Of a stretch of 37,475 nt of DNA, positions 1-8,100 are shown in pieces. The notes beneath the pieces are model-generated. The model worked only from the letters and a program-made list of their open reading frames with translations, was not told the origin of the DNA and searched no databases. The stretch spans positions 1 to 37,475 of the forward strand of contig QZKN01000148.1 in assembly GCA_003598175.1 (NCBI GenBank), read 5' to 3'. The stretch is from Candidatus Omnitrophota bacterium. GTDB taxonomy: Bacteria > Hinthialibacterota > Hinthialibacteria > Hinthialibacterales > Hinthialibacteraceae. The number at the start of each line of letters is the position of its first letter. Position 1 is the first letter of the stretch. The position numbers were made by a program, and so were the translations under genes.

Positions 1-2
1 CA

Positions 3-2009
3 TTTGATATTGAACAATCCAATCGGATTTTATCATTTGATTCCATCCCCAAAACGAGAACCTTGACGGAAGGCTTCCTGTTTGTGAACGGGGTAACCTT
101 GCCAGAGCCTATCGGGGCTGTTCGCATTGCCGCAGTCGGCGGACCTGCAAGCGTCACGGGAGACGGAATTTTGCTGACGCTACGATACCATGCGAGTGAA
201 GTGGGATTAACCACGCTGACAATCACGAACCTCGTCGATGATGTCGAAGGGGCAAAGGTTACGGCAGGCGTGGTGACCGTTCGCATCACTCCCGTCCCCA
301 CGGAAACCCCCACGGAGACGCCGATTGAAACCCCCACGGAGACGCCGGCTATCGCTCCCCGGCCGATTGTATCGATTATCGCCCAATCGGGTATGGTCGG
401 AGAGCGGATCACTGCTTATGTGCTCGTTCAAAATACGGGACGGTTGCGGAATTTCGGATTTGATGTCACCCAGACAAACAACATTCTCGGTTTCGAGGGG
501 GTGGATACACAAAATACGATTATTAGCGGCGTCCGGCAGGTCGTTGCTCGTCCGCTGCTGAATCCGCCAGGAGCGATTCGAGTGGATGTCGCAAGCATTG
601 CCGCCAGAAATCCGCGCAAAGGAGTATTGTTGAGAATCCAATACACCGCGCAAAGCGCGGGTGAAACCGTTTTACGGTTGACGAATCTGACCGGCGATCT
701 GGCGGACGCGCGCGTTTCGAATGTGGGTGGATTCGTATCGATCGGCGCGCGTGGATTGCTCGGCGACGTCGATCTGGATGGACAGGTAACCGGCGCGGAT
801 GTTTTCCTGCTGTTAAGTTATTTGGCGAGAATGCAGGAACTAACCGTGGAACAGCTGCAACTGGCGGATTGCAATCAGGATGGCCGCGTCGATGTTCGTG
901 ACGTGCAGGCAATCTTCAATCTGTCCGTCGGCCTGCCGGCGGAAGGAAGAAGTGGTAAAGTAGTCTCTTCACCTGGTTTTCGTGCGATCAGCGCGAATGC
1001 GATTTCGTTGCCGGATATTGCGATTATCGAGGGAGAAACAGGAACAATCGATGTTTCCGTGAGCGGCGCTTCCGACGTTTCTTCATTCTCGTTTGAAATC
1101 GTTTTCGATGCCAATTTGCTGGAATTCGTTTCCGCCAATACGGATGGAACTCTTTCCAACGATTTCATCGTGTTGGGCAATGAATCCACGCCCGGGCGAG
1201 CAATTATCGTGGCGCAGGGACTGGCTACTTCTATTTCGGGCAGTGGAATCTTGCTGCAGTTGAAAATTCGTGCAAAAGCAATAGGTCAATCGTCCATTGC
1301 GATCGAAAACCTGACGGCCGATTTGGCAAATGCGACAGCGCAAGGCGGCACGGTAACCATTTTACCGTCCTCCGTGGAAGCGACGCCTACACCGATTTCG
1401 CCCACGCCAACGCCGGTCTCGCCGTCGGTTCGCTTTGCCGTTTTACCCGGCGATTCGGCAATTTCGATTGGCGGATCAGGAATGGTCAATATCCTTTTGA
1501 TGGGGGTGAGAGAACCGGTCACTTCTTATACATTTGACTTTGTATATGATTCGGCTCTCATGCAGTATGTCTCGATTTTCAAAACCGGCACGTTGTCGAG
1601 CAACGCGCAGGTCATTGCAAATGAAATATCCGCCGGAAAAGTCAGAATCACCGGTATGCCGTTGTTGACCCGCCCGATTACGACCGACGGGATTTTACTT
1701 CAAATCGAAATGCGGGCGCTGGGTGAAATGGAAACATCGACGACGGTGGGGACAGAAAATCTCCAAGCCGGCATCAAAAGCGCCTGGCCGGGAGTGGGAT
1801 CCGTCGCCATTATTCAAGGGATTTGGGGCGATTTGAACAGCGACAACATGCTGGATGCCGACGATCTGCTCCACTTCTCCCAGCGATGGAAATCGGGAGC
1901 AACCGATGAAAGTGATCGATTCGATCTCAACAAAGACAATGTGATCGATGAATATGATCTGCTGGAACTTGTGGAGCGAATCAAAAGAGCGTCGATTAAT
2001 TTGAATTGA
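3..2009 (+). CDS. Cohesin- and dockerin-domain secreted protein (5' end outside window)
   Basis: The reading frame is open to the left edge, so the N-terminus and any signal peptide are missing; a TTG at 63 is only an internal codon. Four beta-rich modules resemble cohesin domains (about nt 3-290, 360-750, 970-1370 and 1425-1815), with recurrent ITNLVDD, LRLTNLTGDLADA and IENLTADLANA segments. Thr/Pro-rich linkers follow the first and third modules. Two dockerin-like modules with paired calcium-loop motifs lie after module two (GDVDLDGQVTGADV, then ADCNQDGRVDVRDV, nt 762-940) and at the C-terminus (GDLNSDNMLDADDL, then FDLNKDNVIDEYDL, nt 1827-1998). Proteins of this type are exported and take part in cell-surface or extracellular assembly; a true cellulosome role is not shown. 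Its end overlaps the convergent repeat-protein gene by 14 bases. Confidence 0.85.
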   Translation, partial: FDIEQSNRILSFDSIPKTRTLTEGFLFVNGVTLPEPIGAVRIAAVGGPASVTGDGILLTLRYHASEVGLTTLTITNLVDDVEGAKVTAGVVTVRITPVPTETPTETPIETPTETPAIAPRPIVSIIAQSGMVGERITAYVLVQNTGRLRNFGFDVTQTNNILGFEGVDTQNTIISGVRQVVARPLLNPPGAIRVDVASIAARNPRKGVLLRIQYTAQSAGETVLRLTNLTGDLADARVSNVGGFVSIGARGLLGDVDLDGQVTGADVFLLLSYLARMQELTVEQLQLADCNQDGRVDVRDVQAIFNLSVGLPAEGRSGKVVSSPGFRAISANAISLPDIAIIEGETGTIDVSVSGASDVSSFSFEIVFDANLLEFVSANTDGTLSNDFIVLGNESTPGRAIIVAQGLATSISGSGILLQLKIRAKAIGQSSIAIENLTADLANATAQGGTVTILPSSVEATPTPISPTPTPVSPSVRFAVLPGDSAISIGGSGMVNILLMGVREPVTSYTFDFVYDSALMQYVSIFKTGTLSSNAQVIANEISAGKVRITGMPLLTRPITTDGILLQIEMRALGEMETSTTVGTENLQAGIKSAWPGVGSVAIIQGIWGDLNSDNMLDADDLLHFSQRWKSGATDESDRFDLNKDNVIDEYDLLELVERIKRASINLN

Positions 2010-5000
2010 CTCTGGAGATAGTAGGTCTGATACCATTATCGGTCATGGTATAATCGGCCTGATAAGCGCCGCCGTATCGCGGATCTTCAACGTTGAATTG
2101 AAAGGCTGCGGAAGCCTGCACTTCCCCCGTTTGTTGATTGAGATTCAATTCGAAATTCAGTTCACGGCTCCCAGTCGAATATCGTGCGGCTCCGCCGATA
2201 TAGAGGGTGAAACCACTGACCCGTCGCTCGAGCGAGCCGGATACGTCAGCCACACTTCCGTCGTCGCCAAACGTCACCGTGGCGTTGTTGAATTCGTTTC
2301 CATTCAATTTCAATGAGCCGGTCGCCGTGAGTTGACCTTGCTCGTTGCGGCTGAATGTGGCATCCATCGTTCCCGCGCCGGGAACGTTGATGGTTCCGCT
2401 TATGGTTCCATCCTCAGTGACGGACAGATTGGTTACTCCACCATTGATAGTATTGATATCGTTCAATATACCGCTGAATTGAGCGATGTATTCGTTTGTA
2501 TCCGCAGCGGCAGCGGTATTGCTCAGAAAATTGCTTTCATTCTCTCCGCTGAGTTGCTCTGTCGTGCTTAAAAAATTTCCTAGCTGATCGCCGGCATTGG
2601 CGGCGGAGGTTAGGAAATTCATGTAATCCCCTTCGCTTTGATCGGAAAGTTGGGTGAGGAACGAGTTGGTGTTTTCACCGGCGTTTGCCGTGGTCGAGAA
2701 GAGTTGATTCAATTCGTTCATTCCCTGGCCGCGTGTTTGTCCCAATACTCGTTCCGTTTGAGAAACCAAAGCGCCCGCATTTTCTCCCGCCGCCGCAACC
2801 GCATCGAAGAAGGATGGCAGAAGTTCTTCCGCATTACTTCTGATTCCTCTTGTCGCATGAATAAAACTATCGATATTATCCGCTGAAGCTGACGAAGCGT
2901 TTAAATAAGAATCCATCAATTCCGGATTGTTGTTTTGCTCGGCGTCGTATTGCATGGTGGCCGTGATGGTGGAGAAACTGCTGATATTCCCTTCGTTTTC
3001 CACCACTTCTTCCGCGATATCGAGAAACTGATTTTGTTGCTCACCGCTTAATCGAGTCGTCGCCAGCGCAAAAGTGGTTCGGTCCGCGGCCGCTTCATTT
3101 GGATCGTCGTTAACAATATTGGCGGCAGTGGTTAAAAATTGATTCAGCCGTTCCTCGCTCAAGTTTGCGGTTTGATTAAGAAATGCGGAATTTGCATTCG
3201 TCGATATTTCGGCGACTTCTCGATTCAGGTCCAAAAAAGTTACCATTTGGTCGCCGGCGTTGGCGGCGGTGGTTAGAAAGTTACTCAAATCGTTTCCGGT
3301 CAATTGAGAGGTTTGAGTGAAAAACTCACCCAAATTCTCACCGGCGTTGGCCGCGGCAGCGACAAAATTGTTCAAATCATCACCGCGCAAGCGGCCTGCC
3401 TGTTGGATCATTGCGCCACGATTCTCTCCGGCATTCACTACCATCTCCGCGAAACGGGCGGATTGCGTTTGATCCAGTTGCCCCATCGTGGATAAAAATG
3501 CGCTCCGATTTTCACCTGCCGCCGATGTGGCGGAGAGAAAATTCCCCAGGTTTTGACCGGTAAATCTTGTGGATACATTTAAAAATCGAGTTAAGTCGCT
3601 CCCTTGCAGCGATGTGGTTTGACCAATAAAACGATTCAAAGTGCTTCCGCTGGCTCCGGATGCGGTTTGCAGGAACGCATTCAGATTCGCGCCGGAAAGA
3701 CGAGACGTTTGTTGTAGAAAATTATTTATATTACTGCCCGAATTGACAGCGGTTGATAGAAAAGCGCGAAGAGGTTGGTCTCCCATGCTCGCTACGCGGG
3801 AGGTTTGATTCATGAAGGTTTGCAGGTTGCCGCCGGCGGTGTTTGCCGCCGTTAAATAGCGATCGAGATACCCTCCGCCGCGAATGTTCATATCCCGCGT
3901 TTGATTGACGAAATTATTCAGTTGCTGGGGATTTTTGCTTGCGGTATCGGCGACGGATAAAAATTGATTTAACTGCCTTCCTGCCAGGCGGCTGGTTTGA
4001 TTGACAAAATTGCCCAATTGAAATGCATTGCCTTCGAGCGCTGCCGTGGCGTTCATGAATTGATCCAGTTGTTGACCGCTTAAGCGATTGGTTTGATTTA
4101 TAAAATGGGCCTGTGTGCTTCCGCCGAGATCACGGATCGCGCCCAGATACGTATCCAAACGATCACCCACGTTGGCCGCTCCGGCGAGAAATGCGCTCTG
4201 CTCGTTGGCATTCATGGATGCCGTGGTTTCAAGAAAACGTTCGAGATTTTCACCCGCGTTCGCCGCCGCTTGCAGAAAATTGGCTTGATCCCGGCCGGTC
4301 AGGTTTTGGGTTTGGGTCATGAACGCGCCCATTTGCTCGCCGGCGGATGCCGCAGTGGCCAGGAACACATCGCGCGCTTCTCCGGTCAACTCGCCGGTTA
4401 TCGCGACAAACTGCTCGACATTGGCTCCGGCGTTGGCTAAACCGGCGGCATAGTTCTGCGCAGCCGCCGGATTTTGCTCGGCCATGGCATTGGCTTGTCC
4501 GAGCGCCTGCATCCCGATATCCGTCCCTGCCGCGAAAGCATTGTTCAAACCCGCGGCCAGGTTCCGGCTCGTTGCGCTATCCGCTTCGGCGTCATCAGCC
4601 GGTAGGGCGGTAAAGTTTGCGGATTGAACCGCCGTCGTTCCCTCCTCATTCGCGGCAACCTGAAAATTCGCGGCGACGGATGTCTCTCCGATGCGCATCT
4701 CGCCGTTCACCGTGATGTTTCCCTGCGCATCGATGGATAGAACCTCCTGACCAGCCTGACCGGAGATTGTCATCGTGTTTCCACCGGCGTTCATGGTGAG
4801 CGTATCGGATTGAGCCGAGGCGGTTACCTGGCCGTCTTCGCCGAATTGAATATTGACAGCGACGGTTCCCATCTCCAAGGCCGACATGTCTACTTCACCG
4901 CCGATTCCAACGATCCCGCCAGTTTCATCTTGCACAAATTGAACGTTCTCGATTCTTACGTCGCCGAGCTGAATATAGGCGCGTTCTCCGGTATTCTCCG

Positions 5001-5655
5001 TCGGCGTCGGTGTTTCAATCGTTTCCGGGGCCGTGGAAGTTTCCTCCGGCTCGTCGGGCATTGTATATGTGGGGATTTCGGGCATGGCGGGCAGATCAAT
5101 CCCCTCTACCGGCTCATCCGCCGGCACATCGACCGGCGCGGGTATATCGCCGCCGAATTGCGGAACCGGCGTTAAATTCGGCGGGGGGAGTGGAGCCGGT
5201 TGCGTGGCGGTGGGAGCAGGCGTCGCCGCGTTTGTGTTTCCTGCCGGTTGAGTCGTCGCCGGTGTGGGAATGGTTTGATTTGCAGATATATTTGTCGTGT
5301 TCGTTGTGGGTAATACCGTCGGATCCGTGGGCGGCGGAATATTCACCATCGATTGCATGGCTGTTTCCGTGGATAACTGCGAACCCTGCCTTAACGCCTG
5401 CAATTGATCGCTTTGGCCGGATGTGTTCTGCGATTGAAGCATGTTGATCAAAGTTCGCAACGCATCAGGACTGATTCTTACCATATCCCGCGTTTGTTTG
5501 GGACCGAACGTGCGCAGGTTTTGTTGTGTGTTTCGCAGACTTGACGAACCGAGGCGCTTGCTTCGCAGGTTAAATCCGCGACTTTGCAATTGCTCGTACA
5601 ACTGCTGATACACCTGATTGTTTTGCTGACTTTGAAAATCGGCTCGGGTAGGCAT
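1996..5655 (-). CDS. Large alpha-helical-type repeat protein of unknown function
   Basis: I do not recognise this 1219-residue protein. The start at 5655 has a GGGAG ribosome binding site 8 bases upstream. No signal peptide is visible. In order: a polar, Gln-rich N-terminus with an MVRISPDALRTL motif (residues ~58-70) resembling the short VxISxxA motif of some flagellar or FlgM-like proteins; a Pro/Thr/Ala-rich stretch (~110-215); a beta-type segment with EFD-like turns (~225-345); a region of some 40 degenerate units of 14-16 residues (~360-1060), alternating forms like NFLTTAANAGEN and FLTQTSQLTGND; and a second beta-type module with repeated xxGxVTFGDDGSV strands (~1070-1219). The two beta segments resemble each other (LTMNAGGNTMTI against ITVNG/ISGTINVPG). 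It is highly polar, rich in Asn/Gln/Ala, and nearly Cys-free. A structural or surface role is possible but is inference only. Confidence 0.85.
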   Translation of the reverse strand: MPTRADFQSQQNNQVYQQLYEQLQSRGFNLRSKRLGSSSLRNTQQNLRTFGPKQTRDMVRISPDALRTLINMLQSQNTSGQSDQLQALRQGSQLSTETAMQSMVNIPPPTDPTVLPTTNTTNISANQTIPTPATTQPAGNTNAATPAPTATQPAPLPPPNLTPVPQFGGDIPAPVDVPADEPVEGIDLPAMPEIPTYTMPDEPEETSTAPETIETPTPTENTGERAYIQLGDVRIENVQFVQDETGGIVGIGGEVDMSALEMGTVAVNIQFGEDGQVTASAQSDTLTMNAGGNTMTISGQAGQEVLSIDAQGNITVNGEMRIGETSVAANFQVAANEEGTTAVQSANFTALPADDAEADSATSRNLAAGLNNAFAAGTDIGMQALGQANAMAEQNPAAAQNYAAGLANAGANVEQFVAITGELTGEARDVFLATAASAGEQMGAFMTQTQNLTGRDQANFLQAAANAGENLERFLETTASMNANEQSAFLAGAANVGDRLDTYLGAIRDLGGSTQAHFINQTNRLSGQQLDQFMNATAALEGNAFQLGNFVNQTSRLAGRQLNQFLSVADTASKNPQQLNNFVNQTRDMNIRGGGYLDRYLTAANTAGGNLQTFMNQTSRVASMGDQPLRAFLSTAVNSGSNINNFLQQTSRLSGANLNAFLQTASGASGSTLNRFIGQTTSLQGSDLTRFLNVSTRFTGQNLGNFLSATSAAGENRSAFLSTMGQLDQTQSARFAEMVVNAGENRGAMIQQAGRLRGDDLNNFVAAAANAGENLGEFFTQTSQLTGNDLSNFLTTAANAGDQMVTFLDLNREVAEISTNANSAFLNQTANLSEERLNQFLTTAANIVNDDPNEAAADRTTFALATTRLSGEQQNQFLDIAEEVVENEGNISSFSTITATMQYDAEQNNNPELMDSYLNASSASADNIDSFIHATRGIRSNAEELLPSFFDAVAAAGENAGALVSQTERVLGQTRGQGMNELNQLFSTTANAGENTNSFLTQLSDQSEGDYMNFLTSAANAGDQLGNFLSTTEQLSGENESNFLSNTAAAADTNEYIAQFSGILNDINTINGGVTNLSVTEDGTISGTINVPGAGTMDATFSRNEQGQLTATGSLKLNGNEFNNATVTFGDDGSVADVSGSLERRVSGFTLYIGGAARYSTGSRELNFELNLNQQTGEVQASAAFQFNVEDPRYGGAYQADYTMTDNGIRPTISRVNSN

Positions 5656-5711
5656 GGTATGGACTCCCTTTCCCGTGATCGTTCCAACAAATGGCTCGAC
5701 GGTAAATTATT

Positions 5712-5765
5712 ATGATGCCCTGGCAAAAAGTCAAAAATTGTGGTGCGGACATCCTGTCTGCACAA
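5712..5765 (+). repeat. Interspersed palindromic repeat, family 1, copy A
   Basis: A 54-base element starting ATGATGCCCTGGC and containing the near-perfect hairpin TGCGGACA-TCC-TGTCTGCA. Its chance translation contains NCGADILSAQ. Two further copies of about the same length lie at 17031-17084 and 30489-30540 (opposite orientation). All three sit in gaps between genes, at the borders of accessory gene groups. Confidence 0.85.
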
Positions 5766-6085
5766 CTTTTCCGACGATTCAAATGGGGAAGTAACGAGAG
5801 ATACGGAAGAGAACCAACCGTGGATCAGCGAAGAGGCTTGCTCCCGTTTCTTCCTGCCGTAACTGCGATGGCCAAACTTGCCGGATTACTTTTTTTCATA
5901 TCTTGGCCGTAAATAACCGCGACAAGTACCTTGATCATTCATATTAAATCGAAACGAACAACCTTAACAATAACAATAAGTTACGTTTGTGTACGAAAAC
6001 ACAGTATTTAGGTACACTCACCCGTTTCGTTTCCATTATCGGCAGCCTTGAGGAAAACTTTAGGTTTATTTTCATGAAAATGGAT
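5766..6085. other. Intergenic stretch without a recognisable gene
   Basis: Between the repeat copy and the GH43 remnant I see no supported gene. A 24-codon minus-strand frame beginning at 5899 (MKKSNPASLAIAVTAG...) has no ribosome binding site, and longer frames here look random. The stretch 5930-6000 is A/T-rich and could hold the promoter of the repeat protein or older remnants. Confidence 0.4.
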
Positions 6086-6452
6086 TTATTGTTCGTCCTT
6101 ACCCGTGAACTCTTTCAAAACGTTCAAGGTTTCACCGGTATCTTCCATCTCGAAAATGTGGGGTTGCACCTCGTAATTGTTGGGCGAGTGCAGGACCATC
6201 ATGAGTTTGCCGTCGAATGTGGTGAACAACATGCCATGATCGGAATCTTTGTCAATGAGCGGTTCCTGCTGCTGACGCCATTGGACCGGCGAGTTTTCCG
6301 AAGTCGGAAATCGCCAGACTGACCTGGTTCAAAAACGTAACTGCCTCGGTTATGCAGTGGCTGTCTCCCGGCACACTCGCGAGTTTCTTTGTCCATGGTA
6401 ATTGTTCAGTCTCTTGAAGTAAAATTTCAGGAAGTGTAATATATTCAGGAAG
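6086..6452 (-). pseudogene. C-terminal remnant of a GH43-type glycosidase, frameshifted
   Basis: Read on the minus strand, this stretch gives a typical GH43 C-terminus split over two frames. From ~6452 one frame reads LPWTKKLASVPGDSHCITEAVTFL, then SLAISDFGKLAGP. From ~6285 the next frame continues WRQQQEPLIDKDSDHGMLF, then TFDGKLMMVLHSPN, then HIFEMEDTGETLNVLKEF, to a TAA at 6086. Removing one A in the CCAATGG at about 6279-6285 restores GKLAGPWRQQQEPL, the expected family sequence. About 15-20 residues also appear to be missing between ITEAVTFL and VSLAISD, where the family normally has its MLWSS-type segment. The catalytic N-terminal blades are absent. Hence a decayed gene, formerly an arabinosidase/xylosidase-like enzyme. 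Confidence 0.75.
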
Positions 6453-6486
6453 TTAAGACGATGCTTAATTCAATATATTTATATCT

Positions 6487-6915
6487 TTAGATATTTCTAA
6501 CGTAACCCACAAACGGATTCACCACCATTACTCCATGATACGTTTGACCGGCGTTGATATCTTCAGAAACCAAATACTTACAATTGGCTTTTTCAGCTGA
6601 CGCGATAATCAATGAATCCCAAAATGAAATCCGCGAGAGAATACCAATATCAATCGCTTGTTCGATTAATTCTATGTCATTGTTGACGATTTCTATATTC
6701 CTAAAATTGTAAATGATGTTTTTCACGAAAAAAGGCTCAGCTCTCAATTTCATTGTGGCAATCACATAAAACTCTTTGATGACCTGGGTGGAAATAACGG
6801 CGTCATGACCGTTTATGATTTTCTCTAAAACGGCCCGTGCGATTTCTTTTTTCTCTGGTTCTTTCTGATCAATCGAATACACAAATAGATTTGTATCGAT
6901 AAATATCCTAGACAC
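6487..6915 (-). CDS. vapC: PIN-domain ribonuclease toxin (VapC-like)
   Basis: A 142-residue PIN-domain protein expected to cleave RNA with a metal-dependent acidic site. The acidic quartet is visible as D7 (FIDTNLFVY), E48 (QVIKEFYV), D100 (FWDSLIIASA) and D119 (YLVSEDINAGQ). Its start lies 8 bases inside the end of the antitoxin gene, the usual translational coupling of such pairs. The subfamily is closer to the PIN proteins that pair with DUF6364-like ribbon-helix-helix antitoxins than to classical enterobacterial VapC. The gene is visibly more A/T-rich than the metabolic genes nearby, consistent with horizontal transfer. Confidence 0.88.
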   Translation of the reverse strand: MSRIFIDTNLFVYSIDQKEPEKKEIARAVLEKIINGHDAVISTQVIKEFYVIATMKLRAEPFFVKNIIYNFRNIEIVNNDIELIEQAIDIGILSRISFWDSLIIASAEKANCKYLVSEDINAGQTYHGVMVVNPFVGYVRNI

Positions 6916-7132
6916 GATACAAATCCTCTCTCGACCACGTTTCCGTTTCAGATTTCACATTGGCTTTATCCATCAAAGAAAACATTTCATCAAGCCACAG
7001 GCTCTTTTTTCGCACAACCGTCTCCTCAATCAGTTTGCTTATCAGATCATCGAACGAAATATTATGTCTGCGCGCGTATTCCTGACCGGCCTCCAAGACG
7101 TTATCACGGATGGAAAGAGTAATCGTTTTCAT
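6908..7132 (-). CDS. Ribbon-helix-helix-type antitoxin of the PIN toxin
   Basis: I chose the ATG at 7132, which follows an AGAGGTG ribosome binding site; the upstream ATG at 7177 would lie inside the promoter. The 74-residue product opens with MKTITLSIRDNVLEAGQEYA, a beta strand followed by a helix typical of RHH antitoxins of the DUF6364 kind, then ISFDDLISKLIEETV. The C-terminal part, ending SETETWSREDLYRV, would be the toxin-binding tail. It precedes vapC and overlaps it by 8 bases, giving the antitoxin-first order. Confidence 0.82.
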   Translation of the reverse strand: MKTITLSIRDNVLEAGQEYARRHNISFDDLISKLIEETVVRKKSLWLDEMFSLMDKANVKSETETWSREDLYRV

Positions 7133-7148
7133 TTTCACCTCTTTTAGC

Positions 7149-7177
7149 ATAATACGTGTACGCAGATTGGGTGTCAA
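7149..7177 (-). promoter_or_regulatory. Sigma-70-type promoter of the PIN TA operon
   Basis: On the minus strand a consensus -35 TTGACA (7177-7172) is followed after 17 bases by TATTAT (7154-7149). The antitoxin ATG lies 16 bases downstream, behind its AGAGGTG site. The -35 sits 4 bases past the stop codon of the UPF0175 remnant. Confidence 0.75.
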
Positions 7178-7180
7178 GAA

Positions 7181-7387
7181 TTATTTCGCAAGAGTCTTGT
7201 GATCGGCCTCCAGGTATTCTTGGGTATAGTTCCATGTAACTCCACGCTCGCCCAGCAACTTTTCGGTTTGCCGATGGTTATCGGATCTGAGAAGCCTGCT
7301 AGCTTGGGCAAGACTTAAGTTTCCGGAGCGGTACCCTACGATGGCTAGCGTTTCTATTGCGACCTGATTGAATAGGCATAGGATGAG
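7181..7387 (-). pseudogene. UPF0175 antitoxin remnant without a start codon
   Basis: The minus-strand frame from 7387 to the TAA at 7181 reads VAIETLAIVGYRSGNLSLAQ, then LLGERGVTWNYTQEYLEADH. This is the conserved core and C-terminus of UPF0175 (COG2886) small antitoxins, which usually pair with DUF3368 PIN toxins. The frame has a TGA just before it and contains no ATG, GTG or TTG ahead of the conserved part. The N-terminal ~20 residues are therefore lost or in another frame: an ATG at 7391 behind a GATGGGG-type site runs into a stop after 28 codons. No matching toxin is adjacent. It is probably a decayed TA module now serving as upstream DNA for the vap promoter. Confidence 0.65.
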
Positions 7388-7461
7388 TCATGTCGTTTAC
7401 CCCATCGTTTTTTGATATTTTTTTGATGGGTCTAAAATCCTACATAACTGCTGAAATAGCC

Positions 7462-7884
7462 TTATTCGGAAATTATGCTTTCTTCAATGACAATAGCAGA
7501 ATGGGGACACACCGCATGAAGTAGTTCATTGAGTTTTTCGATGGTGGGAACGGATCTGCCCTGTTCATATCGTGCGTACGTATTGCGGGAGGATACGCCC
7601 AAACGATTTGCGACTTGAGCGAGAGTAAGCCCACTGAGCTCACGTTTTCGTTGCAATAGCAGACGAATCAGGGGGTTGGGCGCTACCGAACCAACCTCAA
7701 ATGATTCTTTTGATCTTTTATATATCTTGACTTTAAAATCTTTTTTATTGACCAACGATTCCAACATATCCATGACCATTGCATACGCTTCTTTTTTCGT
7801 GTGGCCTTGCGTCATTAAATCCAAAATAGGAATTTCCGCCAGCCAAAATTTACCTTCCTTGTATATTTTTCCGGAAAATCTCAT
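7462..7884 (-). CDS. hicB: HicB-family antitoxin with XRE helix-turn-helix
   Basis: A 140-residue antitoxin. Residues 1-50 form the partly degraded RNase H-like HicB fold (MRFSGKIYKEGKFWLAEIP, then TQGHTKKEAYAMVMDMLESL). Residues ~72-125 are a Cro/C1-type HTH (LTLAQVANRLGVSSRNTYAR, then YEQGRSVPTIEKLNELL). It should neutralise HicA and bind DNA; the dyad at 8073-8092 over the hicA promoter is the likely operator. It overlaps hicA by 4 bases (ATGA), with the toxin gene first as in classical hicAB operons. Confidence 0.88.
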   Translation of the reverse strand: MRFSGKIYKEGKFWLAEIPILDLMTQGHTKKEAYAMVMDMLESLVNKKDFKVKIYKRSKESFEVGSVAPNPLIRLLLQRKRELSGLTLAQVANRLGVSSRNTYARYEQGRSVPTIEKLNELLHAVCPHSAIVIEESIISE

Positions 7885-8063
7885 GGGTTAGTCCTTTTTC
7901 TTGCTTTCATCAAAATAGAACGAGCAAGTTTTTCATTGATTTCATTATGCCTGGGTATAGGTTCTTGTCGGTCGCCATCCGTCCAAATGTCATGATTTCC
8001 GCCATGCCGCAGAAAGCACCAGCCCAGTTTTTCCAGCTCCTTCTCGAGTAATTTCCTTTTCAT
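7881..8063 (-). CDS. hicA: HicA-family mRNA interferase toxin
   Basis: A 60-residue double-stranded-RNA-binding-fold toxin that cleaves mRNA. It shows the standard layout MKRKLLEKELEKLGWCFLRH, then GGNHDIWTDGDRQEPIPRH, then a C-terminal helix (NEINEKLARSILMKA). H24 in GGNHD matches the catalytic histidine. No Shine-Dalgarno precedes the ATG. The -10 box ends 7 bases before it, so the transcript is probably leaderless. Family length is 55-70 residues, so the gene looks intact. Confidence 0.88.
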   Translation of the reverse strand: MKRKLLEKELEKLGWCFLRHGGNHDIWTDGDRQEPIPRHNEINEKLARSILMKARKRTNP

Positions 8064-8070
8064 AAATCAA

Positions 8071-8100
8071 AGTGTACACTTATTTGTGTACAAATGTCAA
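8071..8100 (-). promoter_or_regulatory. hicAB promoter with embedded operator dyad
   Basis: On the minus strand -35 TTGACA (8100-8095) and -10 TACACT (8076-8071) are 18 bases apart. A perfect inverted repeat, TGTACAC and GTGTACA separated by 6 bases (8073-8092), covers most of the spacer and overlaps the -10. Bound HicB would occlude RNA polymerase. With the ATG at 8063, the predicted transcript start falls on or next to the start codon. Confidence 0.7.

Noticed and set aside
2446..4500. CRISPR-like or minisatellite DNA repeats in the repeat-protein gene
   Set aside because: The periodicity is at protein level with highly diverged codons; there are no identical DNA repeats or spacers.
5987..6322. 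111-codon plus-strand ORF
   Set aside because: It is antisense to the GH43 remnant, which has clear family similarity; the plus-strand product looks random.
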